Shown here: in pieces, positions 35,078-46,979 of the stretch | Numbering within the stretch: the stretch's first letter is position 1 | Layout of the letters: each line of letters starts with the position of its first letter | Notes under the pieces: model-generated | The model's input: the letters and a program-made list of their open reading frames with translations, nothing else | What the model was told of the DNA's origin: nothing | Database searches by the model: none | Assembly (NCBI GenBank): GCA_023213395.1 | Contig: CM041465.1 | Location: forward strand, 180,365,741-180,429,740 | From: Cycas panzhihuaensis | Taxonomy: Eukaryota > Cycadophyta | Reading direction: 5' to 3' | DNA: 64,000 nt | Translations under genes and position numbers: made by a program

Positions 35078-36680
35078 ATCTCCACGTTGACAATAATTTA
35101 CCCGGTACCTTTCTTGGACCCTTCATCATATTTTCTCCAAGCCAAGAGAAGTCAAACACCATTTGAACTTCTTTACTTATTCTGGTTTTGTGAATATATC
35201 AGCATAATTTTGATTGGTGTGAATCTTCTCAAGTGCCACTCCACCTGCTTCCACAACCTATCTAACAAAATAATACTTAAGAGTAATATGCTTTGTTCTA
35301 TTGTGATAAGCCAGATTGTTGGCTAAGTAAATGGCACTTTGACTATCACAAAATACCTTTACATTTTCCTGTCTCCTTCCAAGGTCAACCAATAGACCCT
35401 GTAACTAGATTGCTTCTTTATAAGCATGTGCTATAACAACATATTCAACTTTTGTGGTTGATAGTGTAATTGTGCTCTATAATTTAAACATCCAACTAAC
35501 TAGACCATTTGCAAGAGTGAAAACATAACTTGAAGTATACCTTCTTTTGTCTAAATCTCCTACAAAGTCTAAATCGACATATCCATAAAATTGATTACCT
35601 GTACTTCCAAAGGTGATGCAGAAGTCACTTGTGCCTCTCAAATATCGAAGAACCCATTTCATTGCAGCCGAATGTTCCTTTCCTGGATTTGCCATAAACC
35701 TGCTAACTACATCGACTGCATGTGAAATATTAGGTCTTGTACATACCATGACATACATCAAACTTCCTACTGCATTGGCATAAGGCACATGAGACATATA
35801 AATATTTTCTTCTTCACTACTAAGACTCATATTCGAAGAAAGCTTGAAGTAGCAAGCCAATGGGATACTCACTGGTTTTATATTTGCCACACCAAACATG
35901 GTTAGCACCTTCTCCACATATTTCTACTGTGATAACTATAGCTTACAAATTTTCTTATCTCTGTGTATCTCCATACCTAAGATTTATTTTGCAACTCCTA
36001 TATCCTTCATATCAAAAGTCCTAGCCAATTGAGCCTTTAGCTTATTGATTTCTTCTATGCTCTTGCTTACAACCAGCATGTCATCAACATATAATACCAA
36101 GATAATAAATAAGCCATTGTCCATAAATTTAAAGTAAACACAATGATCATACTCACTTCTTTTGAAATTTTGGCTCTCCATGAAGGCATCAAACTTCTTG
36201 TACTACTACCTAGGTGATTGCTTTAGGCCATACAATGATTTCCTGAGCCTGCAAATAAGTCTTTTCCTGCCATCTTGTACAAACCCTTCTAGTTGATCTA
36301 TATAGATCTCCTCATCTAAATCTCCATGTAGAAAATCTATTTTTACATCTAACTGCTCCAACTCCAAATCGAGAGAAGCTACCAATGCTAACAACACTCG
36401 AATCGAAACAAGTTTGACAACTGGTGAAAAGATCTCATGAAAGTCAATACTTGCTTTCTGTGTAATACCTTTAGCCACCAATCTTACCCTGTGTTTATCA
36501 ACCTTTCCATCAACATCTGTTTCTTTTTGAAAACCCACCTGCAACCAATAGTCTTCCTGCCATGTGGAAGTTTTACCAAGTCCCATGAATTATTTTTCTT
36601 CAAAGCATATATCTCTTCCTACATAGCCCTTTTCCACTTCTCACCATGGATATCATCTACTGCTTCCTGATAACATATGG
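35078..36680 (-). pseudogene. U1 reverse transcriptase-RNase H
   Basis: Copia RT/RNase H. 36586-36206 holds LDVKIDFLHGDLDEEIYIDQ and RLRKSLYGLKQSPR. 36181-35984 holds the active-site LYVDDMLVVSKS. 35917-35477 holds PYANAVGSLMYVMVC and the RNase H part GYVDLDFVGDLDKRRYTSSY. The remainder to 35078 carries the RNase H C-terminus in broken frames. It is less well kept than U2. Confidence 0.85.
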
Positions 36681-36889
36681 ACTCACCATCATTAGAAACC
36701 AAAGCAATAGAAATAGAAGGGTTGTACCTATCAGGTGGATGACTAACTCATGTAGATCTTCTAACTGTTAGCAGAGGAGTGTCAACATACTCATGTGAAT
36801 ATGCTATTGAATCATCTTCAGAAAGATCTTCCTGCTCTTTTGATTTCATAGATGGATGCATTTCAAACTTGACTTGTTGATGTTTAACT

Positions 36890-37850
36890 TGCTGCTCCTA
36901 TTTTGTTTCAACTTCTCCATTGTCTGATTTTACAAGGGGAGATTCATCAAATACGACATCTCTGTTAATGGTGATTTCGTGGGCAGTAGGATCCCACAAC
37001 CTGTATCCCTTCACACCATCCTTATCATTATAACCAACAAAGATATATCTCTTGTATTTTGGGTCTAACTTTGAATATTTACTTTTTTCAGTCCAAGCAT
37101 AAGCATCACAACAAAAAACTTTTAAATTTGAATAATCACATGGATGTCCAGTCCATACCTCTTCAGGAATTTTGTAATCTATTACAAGTGATGGTGACCT
37201 GTTTACTAGATAGTAAGCTATTTGAACAACTTCTGCCTACAAGCCCTACTCCACTTATGCATTACTTAGCATGCTTCTTGCTCTTTCTAATAGTGTCCTA
37301 TTCATGCACTCAGCAATGCTATTTTGCTGAGGAGTATAGCTAGTGGTCTTGTGTCTTTCGATCCTAGCTTCTTTGCAATAGTTCTTAAATTGTAAAGAGT
37401 TGAACTCACCTCCATTGTCAGTTCTTAAATATTTGATTGTCTTACTAGTGCTATTCTCAACTAGAGCCTTGAACTTCTTAAAGACTAAACACTATCAGAT
37501 TTCCTTTTTAAAAAATAAACCCATACCTTCGTGGAGTAATCATCTATAAATGTGATAAAATACAATGATCCTCCATAATATATTTTAGGGGCTGGTCCCC
37601 ATACATCTGAATGTATGTAATCTAGAATGCCTTTACTAATATGACTCCCTACTTTAAACCTGAGTCTACACTGTTTTCCAAAAACATAATGTTCTGAAAA
37701 GCCGTCGAAAGGCTGCAAGTTAGGAAACAACTTACGGTTTATCAATACCTTAAGTCCTCTCTCACTTATGAACCCAAGTCTCTAATGCCATAACTGAGCT
37801 AGATATTTTAAAGTCTTTGATGCTATAACTGTTTGGCTGACTTCTGTACG
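36890..37850 (-). pseudogene. U1 integrase and preintegrase remnant
   Basis: The open stretch 37745-37485 contains the end of preintegrase and the start of the core: GILDYIHSDVWGPAPK with the first Asp, FITFIDDYSTKVWVYFLKRK. A small deletion near 37485 shifts the frame. The rest (second Asp and Glu motifs, NGIAECMN-like sequence near 37310) continues to 36890 with stops. The linker to RT lies at 36680-36890. Confidence 0.78.
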
Positions 37851-39047
37851 TCCTACTAAAATATAAAGATTTCCTTTCTTTAAGGCTTTCATAACAATGA
37901 AGGTGCCTTTTGACACCTTTAGGTCTCCTTCATAACTTGTATGTTTAAAACCACCCGAATGTAGTTCACCCAAGAAAATTAGATTCCTTTTCAAGTCAAG
38001 TACATGTCTAAACTTAATTAATGTTCTGACTACCCCATCGAACATCTTAATTCTGATGCTACCAATGCCCACTATCTTACAAGAAACTTCATTTTCCATA
38101 AGCACATCACCACCATCAAGATGTTAGTATAATGAGAACCAACCCTTGTATAGACTCATGTGGTGTGAAGCACCTAAATCTAATAACCAGTCATGGTGAT
38201 AATGAGAAACATTATAAGTGACTAAGACATCATCATCCATACCTTGATTTGACTCCATCTAATTCACCTCCTTGGCAGGATATTCCCTTTTTTGGAACTC
38301 CTTTCTTTTGTAGCAATCCTTCTTGAGGTGACCGGTCTTATTATAATGCCAACACCTGAGCTTACTCTTTTTGCTCTTTGACTTGGACCTCAATGTATCC
38401 CTGGAATTTTATCCTCTCTCAAACATTCTACCCCTTACCGTCATAGCTTCTGGTGTAGAGGTTTCAAGACTAGATTTCCTCTATACTTCTTCCATTAGTA
38501 AAGCACTCACAATAGAATCATAATCCAATACATTTGTAGTGCTAAAGCTAACTGAGGTGATAATATTATCCTAGGATTCAGGTAATGAGCATAACAAGGT
38601 AACAACCTTATCCTCATCCTCAATTTTAACATCGATACTAGTCAACTAACAAATAAGAGTATTGAAAATATTTAAATGGTCAGCAATTTTTGTACCTTCC
38701 TTCATTCGTAACGAGTAGAGTTGCCTCTTCAGGTAGATTTAATTTGTTACTGATTTGGTCATATACAGACCTTCCAATCGGGTCCATAATTTTGTTACTA
38801 TCTCCTCCCCTACGATGTTAAATAAGACTTTATCTGCCAAGCACAATCATATTGTACTAAGTGCCTTTTTGTCTAAGTCATCCCATTAATCATCATCCAT
38901 CCCTGTGGGTTTCTTCGATTTACCTGCAAGGGCTTTGTACAAACCCTGTTGTACAAGAATATCATGCGCTTTTAGCTTCCACAACTCAAAGTTGTTCTTG
39001 TTATTAAATTTCTCCACCTCAAACTTTGGACCTACTAGTTTCTCCAT
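37782..39047 (-). pseudogene. U1 gag-protease
   Basis: Gag start at the ATG ending at 39047 (MEKLVGPKFEVEKF, NFELWKLKAHDIL), stop after GMDDD at 38886. The gag core (38550-38700) and zinc-knuckle region (about 38330-38375) follow with stops. Preintegrase start is open at 38105-37782 (MFDGVVRTL, KRNLIFLGELHSGGF). A primer-site remnant precedes at 39101-39115 (three changes in 15 bases from the LTR-B copy). Confidence 0.82.
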
Positions 39048-39117
39048 TTGGTGTAGAAAAGCTGACACTAAAACCTTCACAAACTCACTGCAAAAAAAAA
39101 GTGGCTGGGATACTACT

Positions 39118-39728
39118 TGTTGAGAATATAAGGTCCCAACCCTTTAACCACCACCAAGATCTATTGCATTCTTGTTACTAATTACATAAATCGAAACTTA
39201 AAATTACATGCAAGTTCTAAAATAAGAGATTATACAATAACATGAAAATGAAAGCCCAACATCACATATGCACTTGATATAACGTGGTAAAACCCTAGTA
39301 GTGTGCTAGGGAAACATCCACACAGGAAAGGTATCGATCTTTATTGCTGTAGAATGGAGAAACAGTACATCTCAGTAGCAGAGTGCTCTTAGAAACAACA
39401 ACCAACTGCCGCCCTCATCACAGTATATTATATTACATACAACATAACAAGAAAAATCCCTAAATCGCACTACATGAGAGGCACATCCAAGGCATGAATC
39501 TCAACCATAGAATCTAGGGTATTTGTATCAAATGACCTTGATTCTCTTTACATTTTAATATGGTTTACATGGCTAATTTTTTAGGTTGGGGGCTATCACC
39601 CCTGCATCTTTCGACCAAGGGCGGTTCATGCCTCTCTTGGAACCCCCCAAAAAAGATTAGGGGGGGGAACCGCGTCGACAACATGCCAAAACTTTAGCCT
39701 CAAACTATTGTTGTCACAATATCCAACA
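39118..39728 (-). repeat. LTR-C, first LTR of the Copia array
   Basis: 611 bp, TGTTGAG...CCAACA. Part of the GC-rich block is missing (about 39585-39667 is shorter than in LTR-A). Beyond 39728 similarity to the array ends and decayed Gypsy-like sequence begins. No matching target duplication can be tested because the other end of the array is truncated. Confidence 0.9.
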
Positions 39729-41054
39729 GGTAACACCCTCTTAGAAAAAAAATATTTTGAAGACCATGAGGCACTGCCTTAATACTTAGTAAAAATAACC
39801 TAAAAATTCCCTTTGAACCACTGATCACTAAGGAGGTTAAACAATTATGATCCCATCTTTAATATAACTCCATAATACATTACGTTTTTTAAAGAATCTT
39901 GTGACATACTAAAACTTCTAAAAAAATGATTACCCATAAAGTTAAATCATGGCAATCCTAACCGTAATATGAGAGTACAACCTACCCTTCTCCCATGTCA
40001 TGCACCTAGGGGCACTATACTCCATCATGAGTCTAAACTAATAAAGTTTATCCTTGAGCTTAAACTACAACCAACGTCTTATGATACTCTAAATAAGAGC
40101 ATAAGCTACAATTTTCCCTTAGTTACACACTTAGGGGCATTACACCCTTTGTCAAATATAAACTAGTTGTTCTCCAAAATGAGCCTAAACTAGTTACAAA
40201 ATGGGCCTAAACTAGTTATCACTTGAAAATAAGTCTAAACTACTTGTTGCTTTGAAATAATCCTAAATTATAATATTTATATATGCTATAACATCTTATA
40301 CCTATCATGGTATATCAATCTTTCGTGCCTATCATGGCACTTGATACTATATCATGAGTATAACTTCCCCCTTGGGTAACCCACATCGGGGTATGATTCT
40401 CTCCCATGAGTATAAATTGGCCCATACTCCATCATGAGTATAAATTCTCATTTGTGAATATTATTCCTAAAAAATATAATAAACTAATAATAAAAATAAA
40501 AAAAAAATATTTTTTCTTTTAAACTAAAAAATTCATCATCTATATAAAATTTAGGATAAATTATTTTTGTTATTCCATCGTGAATAATTGAGTATGATTT
40601 CCATTATGCTGCCTTGATAATCCTTATGTTTAATCATAAAATATCTTAAAAACCATTGCAATCAAACTTTGGACAAGTCAGTGCCTATATTGTGGCCATT
40701 CCCCAATTAAATCAACTCATTAGTAGGTAGTACATTGCCTAAACTAGTTAAATTTGGTCAAAAATCTAGAAAACTAAGTAGAATGTAGCATCTTATAAAG
40801 TTTCTTGTCTATCTCATGGTAGATAAGGTGTGCCATAAAATTCTTGGTGGTACCATTATGATTATAGCGATACCAACTAGGAGAAAAAAAGAAAAGAAAA
40901 GAAAAAATAACTATAAAATTTTAGGAAATTTCTACCCATTCTAATATTGTCTTATTTAGGATTATTGAAGCATTACATTATCTTAACTCAATTATGAATT
41001 GGGATCCCATTAAGGCTTCGTTTACTTAGAAAGTCCATGTTGGGTATCCCCCCC
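39729..41054. repeat. Decayed repeat sequence, probably fossil Gypsy/Tat
   Basis: AT-rich and non-coding. It shares the motif CACTAAGGAGGTTAAAC (39826) with 46674 and 27218. It contains runs of related short repeats: GCCTAAACTAGTT-like units at about 40160-40270 and CATGAGTATAA units near 40365, 40407 and 40433. I read it as the left part of the fossil element that continues after 44482. No gene seen. Confidence 0.5.
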
Positions 41055-41059
41055 TAAAA

Positions 41060-41283
41060 TGTTGGAATATTGATAATGCACATTTGTTTTGTCCCACATG
41101 CAAGTGGGTCCCACTCTCTCTATATTGACTTATATTATAAATATACAACATAGTGTATCATATCATCATGTAGTAATAATGTTTTGTTAATACAATGGAG
41201 GTACCTTAAGGGTATTGTTTAATTTTGTGGAGGTGTGTTTTATTCTATTTTAGAAGATGATTTCTGCAGGTTGATTTCCAATA
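41060..41283 (+). repeat. 5' LTR of the 3.4-kb element
   Basis: 224 bp, TGTTGGAATATT...GATTTCCAATA. The CA end has become TA. A TATA-like ATTATAAATA lies near 41132-41142 and is conserved in the other copy. Confidence 0.9.
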
Positions 41284-43000
41284 TGGTATTGGACTGCCTA
41301 GGTTGAGAGAGGTGTTTTTGTTTAGTATCAGAGCAGTAATTTGGGAGGTGCCATCAAGGGTTGAAAGCACATTTGAGAGAATAAACACTAAAATTTTTAA
41401 AAAGTAATGGAGAAATTGAGACAAAATGGCTCATTCTATAAAATTTGAATGGTCGCACTATAGATTTTGGGGTGAAAGTGTGAAAATTATAACAAAATTA
41501 ATTTCAGCCTATTTTTTTTCTGTCACCATATTTTTGGGACAAATCTGCAACCTCAACTTCAAAGAGCCATAACTTTGGCTATAGATATCCAAATGACCTC
41601 AAATTTTTTTTTTTTGATTCTGTGTGTTTTAGAATTTACTTTCTAATGGAAGTGGTTTGAGGTTCATCAAAGTTCTAAGTGAAAAGTTATTAGCAATTTA
41701 TTAGAAGGTACTATTATAGTCCCTAGAAACCCTAATTGTGAAATTCTTAAAAGCGGCATAACTTTTGATCTAGATATTAGAATTTAATTTTATTTGAACT
41801 GTTAGAATTGTATTTAAGAGACTATCATTTATATCCATATTTTATGTATTTTGAGCTATATTTTTTTTCAAAAATAAGATTTTTAGAATTTAAGGGTTTT
41901 ATATTGTACTTTTCTTGGCCATAAAACCATTACTCTTAGAGTCCAATATATCTATTATATATATATAGTATTGGAAAAGGCTAGTACTTTTGGATGATGG
42001 TGTGAGTAAGGTGATACTTGTGGATATTGATGATGTATTTTTTATTTATCAAAGGGGTCTTATTTTGATAATGAAGTAAGTATGAGTTTATTGTATGACA
42101 GTGATTTATTACATGGATATGGTGCTCTCTTATATGTATTTATATGAGAAAGTTTATAGGCAATAAATGGCATGATTAATAGGTGAGATTAGGTGATTAT
42201 AGGCTTTCTTGTATGTAATTTACATGAGAAAATAAGTTGGGTGATGGTGCAATATGAGGTCACTGTTTAAGGCTCTCTTGCATGTGTTGTGCATGGGAAA
42301 ATACTTTTTGAGATGACATTAAGTCATGTTGATGTGAATATATTTGGAAATCTTTTGGTGATTTAAGATGCATGATGGTGATTATTTAATGATAATTTGA
42401 GCTTTTTCTTACATGTGTTTATATGAGAACTATTGTGACGATGACATAATATGGTGATAAAATGATAATGCATGTGACATATAGGAATTAAGTGCTCCAT
42501 GGAATGTGGTTTATGTGAAGGGGATTTATGGGTATAATAAGGCAAATTTGAGGGCAAAGAATATGGTGATATGACATGGGCAAGATAGGGCAATTAGAGA
42601 GTATGTTTATGGGCAACTATTATCAAGTTATGAGGTATGCCTGATGATGTGTTCTAATTGATTAAATAGGCAAAGAATGATGTGTTTTTTGTTGAAGTTA
42701 CCTAAGTTGCAAGTGTAGTGGCATGAGTTATATTTTGGGCAATTAAATGAAGTGTGATGTGTCTTGGTGATTTAATGGGGATGTGAGGTATACATGATTT
42801 TTGTGAGATGTATGTTGTATAAGCTTTGATTCTATGGTGAAGTAAGTGTTTCATATATTCTTTGTATGTGACTATTTAGTAATATGTGAGATACATAAGG
42901 CAATGTTATGATGATGAAGTCAATAATATGAGGGATATGAGACATGAGAAAGTTTGTTGAGATTGATGAGTGAATTTGTTGATTGAAAAAGGGAATGTGG
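41284..43000. other. Leader of the 3.4-kb element
   Basis: 1.7 kb of AT-rich non-coding sequence between the primer site and gag. At 41570-41860 it repeats a module of the form ATAACTTT..ATATCCAAATGA, also found in element F. From 42000 on it is rich in TGATG/GTGATG words and lacks long frames. Confidence 0.5.
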
Positions 43001-43180
43001 TATTAGAAAATGGCATTTACAATCATGGAGAATAATGATGTGGTTATGTATGTTCCTAAAACAAATGAATACTACCTAAGGGATTTGTGGTGTTAGAAAA
43101 TGGCATTTACAATCATGGAGAATAATGATGTGGTTATGTATGTTCTTAAAACAAATGAATACTACCTAAGGGATTTGTTT
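43001..43180 (+). repeat. 90-bp tandem duplication
   Basis: Two units, 43001-43090 and 43091-43180, each beginning T(A/G)TTAGAAAATGGCATTTAC and differing at only a few positions. It lies just upstream of the gag core and is much less diverged than the LTR pair, so it arose late. Confidence 0.9.
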
Positions 43181-43189
43181 CTTCCAGTA

Positions 43190-43471
43190 CCTAAGTGTAA
43201 TAGTGAAGACTACTTCTTTTGAACAATTAAAATGAGATATTTATTCATAGCTATAGGTTTGTGGAAGATTGTTACTGATGAATATGATGTCCCTAAGGAT
43301 GAAGAAGAAAAGGAAATGCTTGAGAAGAAAGACAAAAAGGCATTCATTATGATTCGTGTTACATTCAATGAGATTGATCTTCCTTCCATATTCCATTTTG
43401 TCATTCCTATGATTCTACATATAAGTAATGCTAAAGAAGCTTGGGATTTTCTAAAGGAAGTATTTGAATAA
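43190..43471 (+). pseudogene. Copia-type gag remnant in the 3.4-kb element
   Basis: The frame shows a Copia gag N-terminal pattern: SEDYFF, a TGA where a conserved Trp is usual (about 43220), then IKMRYLFIAIGLWKIVTDEYDVP. An alternating charged segment EKKDKKAFIMIRVTFNE and SNAKEAWDFLKEVFE follow. The spacing LWxxV...AWxxL is that of the gag-polypeptide family of Copia elements. It ends at TAA 43469-43471. The zinc knuckle is absent. Confidence 0.65.
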
Positions 43472-43492
43472 ACTCCTAAAGAGACATAATGA

Positions 43493-43849
43493 ATGATTGA
43501 AAGGGCAATTAGGGTTAGTTATGGTTATGGTACAAGTATAATGAATGAAGAAAATATCAACAACACTGATGAAATGACATGTCAAGATGAAGAATGTATG
43601 AGTACTGATGAAATTTCTATTGAATGTAAGGAAACAATGGTTGAATGCATTGATGTGATGACAACTACTGATGAAGATGTTGAAGGTGGTGAATCGATAA
43701 AGGCTTATTTAGATGACACTATGATTTCAAGAGAAATTGAATATGAATCTGATGATCCCATAAAAGATGAGTCTTGTATTGATTCAAGTCTAAATGATGA
43801 ACTTACTTTAAGCATTGATTCAATTTCTAAGAGTATGATAGTTGATTAA
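43493..43849 (+). CDS. Hypothetical acidic protein, 118 residues
   Basis: Open frame 22 bp after the gag remnant stop. The product is very rich in Asp, Glu, Ser, Thr and Ile and contains repeated phrases of the form TDE/TDEI (TDEM, TDEIS, TTDEDV). No domain recognised. It may be the derived C-terminal part of the gag frame or a chance frame in a biased sequence. Coding-like sequence seems to continue past the stop (TPKVEEIIVVHNDQEL). I give no function. Confidence 0.3.
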   Translation: MIERAIRVSYGYGTSIMNEENINNTDEMTCQDEECMSTDEISIECKETMVECIDVMTTTDEDVEGGESIKAYLDDTMISREIEYESDDPIKDESCIDSSLNDELTLSIDSISKSMIVD

Positions 43850-44253
43850 GACTCCACTCCTAAGGTTGAAGAAATCATTGTTGTACATAATGATCAAGAA
43901 CTTATACAGGACAATGATGATAAGTAAGTTGTGTTTGAAGATGGTTATTTACAAAATCTTCATCATATTCAGACTAGACCAACCACAATGAAGAATCAAG
44001 ATTTGCACTTACTAGAGTTACTACATCAACATCATCACTACAAGATTAAAGATGGAAATCAAGCTAAGGACATCATCTCACAAAATTATTAGTACAACAA
44101 TGAAGATGAAGATCAAGTTAAAGGCATCATTCTACAGTAAAGACATCACTATAAGATTGAAGATATTGATCGAGTTGAATACATCATTTTCAAGATATCT
44201 CTAAGGACAAGATATTGCAAATACAAATAACTCAAATGTGCGTTAAGGGGGAG

Positions 44254-44477
44254 TGTTGAAATATTAATAATGCACATTTGTTTTGTCCCACATATAAGTG
44301 GGTCCCACTCTCTCCATATTGACTTGTATTATAAATACACAACATAGTGTATCATATCATCATGTAGTAATAATGTTTTGTTAATGCTATGGAGGTACCT
44401 TAAGGGTATCGTTCAATCCTATGGAGGTGTGTTTTATTCTATTTTGGAAGATGATTTATGTAGGTTGATTTCCAACA
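44254..44477 (+). repeat. 3' LTR of the 3.4-kb element
   Basis: 224 bp, TGTTGAAATATT...GATTTCCAACA, preceded by the polypurine tract and followed by TAAAA. Confidence 0.9.
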
Positions 44478-45484
44478 TAAAATTATTCTTGAAGTGACCA
44501 TTAACCATTGCTGTTACTATTCCAAATTATGTACTTACAATATTAAAGTTTATTTAGAGGTAATCCTCCATTAGTCAACTACTTGTAGACCCCCTCACTA
44601 TCCAGCACCAACTCTCTGTAAGCTCTTATGTTAGCAGTTCTCTTTTTAGTTACTTAATAATTTGCTACCTTGTAAAAAGCCACCCTTACCAACATGCAAC
44701 CCAAAGTCCTTACAATAGCCCAACAACTTCATCACACAATGTATTTTTTAATAGTAGTCTTGCTTGATCTTTCTTATAATAGACAACCCAACTTATCATG
44801 GCACACTTTTTAAAGGCCCCTTTTCATCTAATTCCCATATGAAAGTACTCAGAGATAACTCGTATGAATGCCCAAGATTTCCTAGTAGTTCAACCCTCAT
44901 GGCTTGGTTCTTAGGTATTGTGTCATCTCACTTTATTAAATAATGTTATTACTTATTATTTAACCTAGTCCCTCATGAGTTGGCACATCACCATGATATA
45001 TTTTCATACCCAAAAAATAAAAAAAATATGAATACAAAAAAAAGAAGAAGTATATGTACACCCCTTATAAAAAAAAATATAGAACAAAAAAAATACAAAA
45101 GGAGTGTTGTAAATTTGTACATAAACCTCTTTCCACCTTCTTGGTATATAGGGTAAGTCACATGTTAAGTTTGTTTCCACCTATGATTTGTAGCTTGGGT
45201 CTAGATATGTAGATCATCTCGGACCTTTAGATCTAGTTGTTTAGGTCCATTATGGCCTTAATTATGATCAAAATCTATTGGACACTTTGAGGAGCAAAAT
45301 AGAATTAAAAAATTTTCTATGATAGTGATATTAAACTACTAATAGGATCTACTTTTCAACCCATTTTGTAGTTAAAATGAGTATACAAACTTGAGACCTA
45401 GCCACATTATTCAATTCCTGCCTAATTCCTTTTATTTATTGATTTGTCTATGAGTTACTATTATATTATCCCATGGTATTAATC

Positions 45485-45900
45485 ATTCACACTAACGAAA
45501 GCAGCCCTAAGAGCCTTAGCCTTTCTATTGTAGCTTGGACCATCTAAGACCAATTAGAATATGTCTTGATTCATACTAGAGTTTACTTACCTATAATAAC
45601 TAATAATATTGTTATCATTTAAGCCTTAACTGATGCATTGTATGTCTATCATAGCCCTATTTAGTTATTGTCTAACTCCTAGCTTGTATTTTGTTAACTC
45701 ACTTAGGTTTATTAGGTCTGCTACCCTCCTCTACATGCTCTTGCTAACCATGCTAGGTCACTTTTATCATAATTCTCATCGGTTATAATCTAGTATATCC
45801 CTTGAGGACATAACATTGAGACTAATTGACTTATTACTTCTAATCCTTGAGCATCACCTACCATAGGTAGTTGATTCTGCATAAGTTTATTAAGTCCACT
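45485..45900 (+). pseudogene. Fossil archaeal-type RNase H
   Basis: The nucleotide sequence aligns with 26735-27060. Shared blocks are AACGAAAG at the start, ACTGATGCA(T/C)T in the middle and CTCAC(T/C)TAGGTTTA(T/C)TAGGT near 45703. Indels destroy the frame. It shows that a distal aRNH just before the polypurine tract is a property of the family, not of one copy. Confidence 0.65.
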
Positions 45901-46979
45901 AATAAAATTGAGGGAATGTGCCAATTTCCTCATCAATCCCCATTGGGTCTCCAAGATAAGGGTAAATTATTTAATGCTTCTATAAGAGTTTAAACTAGAC
46001 CTCTACTTTGAAATAAGGGTAAACTACCTTATAAATTTGTAAATATTTAGCTTAATTATGCCTTTCCAAAAGAGGTATCCCTCCTATAAAATCTCAAGTT
46101 TGGTTCTTTCTTATTTTTTCCATTTATATTTTAGTTATTTTTTTAGTTCATTTTCTTTACTCTTCTTCTTTCCCCAATATGTCATCCTATCAAAACAATA
46201 AAAAACATAAAAAATTGTAAAATAAAGAAATCCCAAGAAATAATACTCCATTAAGAATCTAAACTAGAACTAATTTATAAATATCCTTCCCACTTAGGCT
46301 ATTTAGAAGGGGTAATCCCCAACATTCTCCTCTATGTAAACTTTCTTTCAGTGCATTTATTTTAAGTCTTCCTCTTTTCCCCCCTAGTTTTTCATTTCAT
46401 TAAAAGAATTAAAAAAAAAAGATATTAAAAAATAATAAAAAATTATAGAACCAAAGAAACAAAAACATGGCTCCAAGATAAGCCTAAACAACTCTATCTT
46501 CAAAAAATAATTCTAATAAGGCTAATCTATAGTAATCACCCTTGGCTTTCAAGCCCAACTTCTAGCTTATGAGCCTAACTTCTAACCTTTAAGCCCAAAT
46601 CAATTAGGTTTTGAGCCTAACCCTTACTAGTTACTTAGGCAATCCCTCAACCACCTAAGACTACTCCAAAAAATAGCCACTAAGAGGATAAACTATAGTG
46701 GCCTATTTGTGTTCATATAGGTTTATCATAGTTGTCAACTCTTTATGGTTTGATTAGGCCATCAACCAATCCCCACCCTAGTTAGCACACCTCTAAAGGC
46801 CTTGTCAACAAGTCTAAACTAAGGGCAACATTCTTTGAATACCTATTGAGGAGGCTAAACTATGATAAATTACCTTGACATTTTTTTTTGGAACATGTAT
46901 AATCTATATAGGGCATTATTGGCAAAATTCATTGTCTTATAGCCATCATCTAAAGAGGTTCTGCTACTAAGGGGGTAAG

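Larger units (their letters stand above)
3988..39728 (-). mobile_element. Tandem Copia array with shared LTRs
   Basis: Four copies of one Copia internal region lie head to tail on the minus strand and are separated by single LTRs: LTR-C 39118-39728, U1, LTR-B 34433-35077, U2, LTR-D (split, 30400-30338 and 13054-12917), U3, LTR-A 5816-6462, U4 (cut at 3988). Each junction reads RNase H end, polypurine-like tract, LTR, two bases, tRNA-Met primer site, gag. Such LTR-internal-LTR-internal arrays are known to arise by unequal recombination between LTRs or by recombination during replication; which applied here is inference. The domain motifs (DIHSDVWGP-type integrase, YVDDMLVASKS, CWHCNKxGHLKKDC) suggest the Tork/Tnt1 part of Copia, which I hold loosely. 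Later insertions at 9395-11914 and 13055-30337 expand it. Confidence 0.9.
41060..44477 (+). mobile_element. Non-autonomous LTR retrotransposon, 3.4 kb
   Basis: Two 224-bp LTRs (41060-41283, 44254-44477) differ at about 18 positions by eye. Exact target duplications TAAAA (41055-41059 and 44478-44482) flank it. A polypurine tract TTAAGGGGGAG lies at 44243-44253, and a primer-site-like TGGTATTGGACTG begins at 41284. A second TAGTATCAGAGCAG lies near 41327. The internal part carries a gag remnant of Copia type and an acidic frame but no protease, integrase or RT, so it depended on an autonomous relative. It sits inside the fossil Gypsy sequence. Confidence 0.9.
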
